DNA of 6,017 nucleotides from Oscillospiraceae bacterium (GTDB taxonomy: Bacteria; Bacillota; Clostridia; UBA1381). Location: positions 1 to 6,017 of the forward strand of contig JAJBTG010000153.1 in the NCBI GenBank assembly GCA_020860985.1, written 5' to 3'. The translations under genes and the position numbers were made by a program. Positions 5,655-6,017 of the stretch are shown piece after piece (position 1 is the stretch's first letter; each line of letters opens with the position of its first letter). The notes beneath the pieces were generated by a model. It did no database searches, had not been told where the DNA came from, and saw only the letters and a program-made list of their open reading frames with translations.

Positions 5655-6017
5655 TTATTTAAGTTTTATTACGTCCGTATACGGTTCGTTATTATCCGCA
5701 TTCCAAATATAAACTCTTATATCATCGTACTCATCCGTAATATCAAATTCCGCCGGCACATCGGTTATTTTCATCACTTTCTCAAGCCTATCGCCGTTTC
5801 TGAACGCGACATACACAACGGGATTTTCAAAATCAAAGCTTACAGTGATATGATTTCCGTCACGCTCAACAGATACCGGCTCGGCTGTCGGTGACGGCTC
5901 AGGTGTTTCGGTAGGTTCTGCTGATGGTTCCGGTGTTACTGTTTGCTCCGGCGTGTCTGTTTGCTCCGGTGTTTCTGTTTCCTGAGGTGTTTGTGTTTGA
6001 ACCTGTGTGTCGGTCGG
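5655..6017 (-). CDS. Partial secreted/surface protein, C-terminus with TPE-repeat linker
   Basis: This is the last 120 codons plus a TAA stop of a gene whose start lies beyond the right edge. The reading frame is open to the edge. Residues 1-47 of the visible part are almost entirely Thr, Pro, Glu, Gln and Ser in an imperfect six-residue period (PQETET, PEQTDT, PEQTVT, PEPSAE), the kind of extended linker found in exported Gram-positive proteins. Residues 48-120 form a compact domain with alternating hydrophobic residues and no helix-like stretches (HITVSFDFENPVVYVAF; IRVYIWNADNNEPYTDVIKL). It resembles small beta-sandwich tail domains at the end of clostridial extracellular proteins, whose closing motif is like VFIWD followed by PL.D.I. 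There is no LPXTG sorting motif or membrane anchor at the C-terminus, so attachment, if any, must depend on the missing part. The function of the whole protein cannot be judged. Confidence 0.85.
   Translation of the reverse strand, partial: PTDTQVQTQTPQETETPEQTDTPEQTVTPEPSAEPTETPEPSPTAEPVSVERDGNHITVSFDFENPVVYVAFRNGDRLEKVMKITDVPAEFDITDEYDDIRVYIWNADNNEPYTDVIKLK
5876..6017 (-). repeat. Degenerate 18-base tandem repeat coding TPEQTx
   Basis: Within the linker of the right-edge gene the 13-base sequence CTGTTTGCTCCGG (plus strand) occurs at 5939-5951 and again at 5957-5969, an 18-base period equal to six codons. More diverged copies flank it on both sides. The repeat preserves frame and encodes the Thr/Pro/Glu linker, and it probably varies in copy number between strains. 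Confidence 0.65.

Noticed and set aside
5467..5712. Plus-strand open frame of 81 codons across the intergenic hairpin
   Set aside because: It runs through the hairpin and into the antisense of the surface-protein gene, with no domain or good ribosome site.

Overview
All recognisable genes in this window lie on the minus strand, so the window reads from right to left. Secreted proteins with Thr/Pro/Glu-rich linkers, an NlpC/P60 wall hydrolase with SLH-like and CAP-associated regions, GGAGG ribosome sites, sigma-A-type promoters and a RACo-type corrinoid activator together suggest a Gram-positive anaerobe of the class Clostridia with moderate G+C. This is inference; no taxonomic marker gene is present.

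Layout in the direction of transcription. (1) 6017-5655 holds the last 120 codons of a secreted or surface protein: a TPEQT-type hexapeptide-repeat linker followed by a small beta-rich tail domain. A strong hairpin follows its stop. (2) 5654-5438 is an intergenic region with that hairpin, two inverted repeats and a probable promoter. (3) 5437-3605 encodes a 610-residue protein that joins a methionine-synthase-activation-like domain, a CX2CX4C cysteine motif and a RACo-type ASKHA ATPase (DUF4445). It is probably a corrinoid reactivating enzyme. (4) 3601-2771 starts 3 bases after that stop and encodes a DUF2238/YjdF-family membrane protein, apparently in the same operon. (5) 2770-2645 carries a near-consensus promoter. 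(6) 2644-143 encodes an 833-residue exported NlpC/P60 peptidase with SLH-like units, a CAP-associated domain, a degenerate CAP domain and two Ig/Fn3-like modules. (7) 125-1 is the start of another membrane protein, cut by the window edge, with its own GGAGG site 17 bases after the previous stop.

Two transcription units are likely in the complete part: the corrinoid activator plus YjdF-like gene, and the NlpC/P60 gene plus the truncated membrane protein. No clear terminator separates them, so read-through is possible. The most unusual item is the corrinoid-activator fusion. It lacks the usual N-terminal [2Fe-2S] ferredoxin domain and carries in its place a MetH-activation-like domain with a degenerate SAM motif and a compact cysteine cluster. 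I saw no RNA genes, CRISPR arrays, insertion sequences or plus-strand genes.
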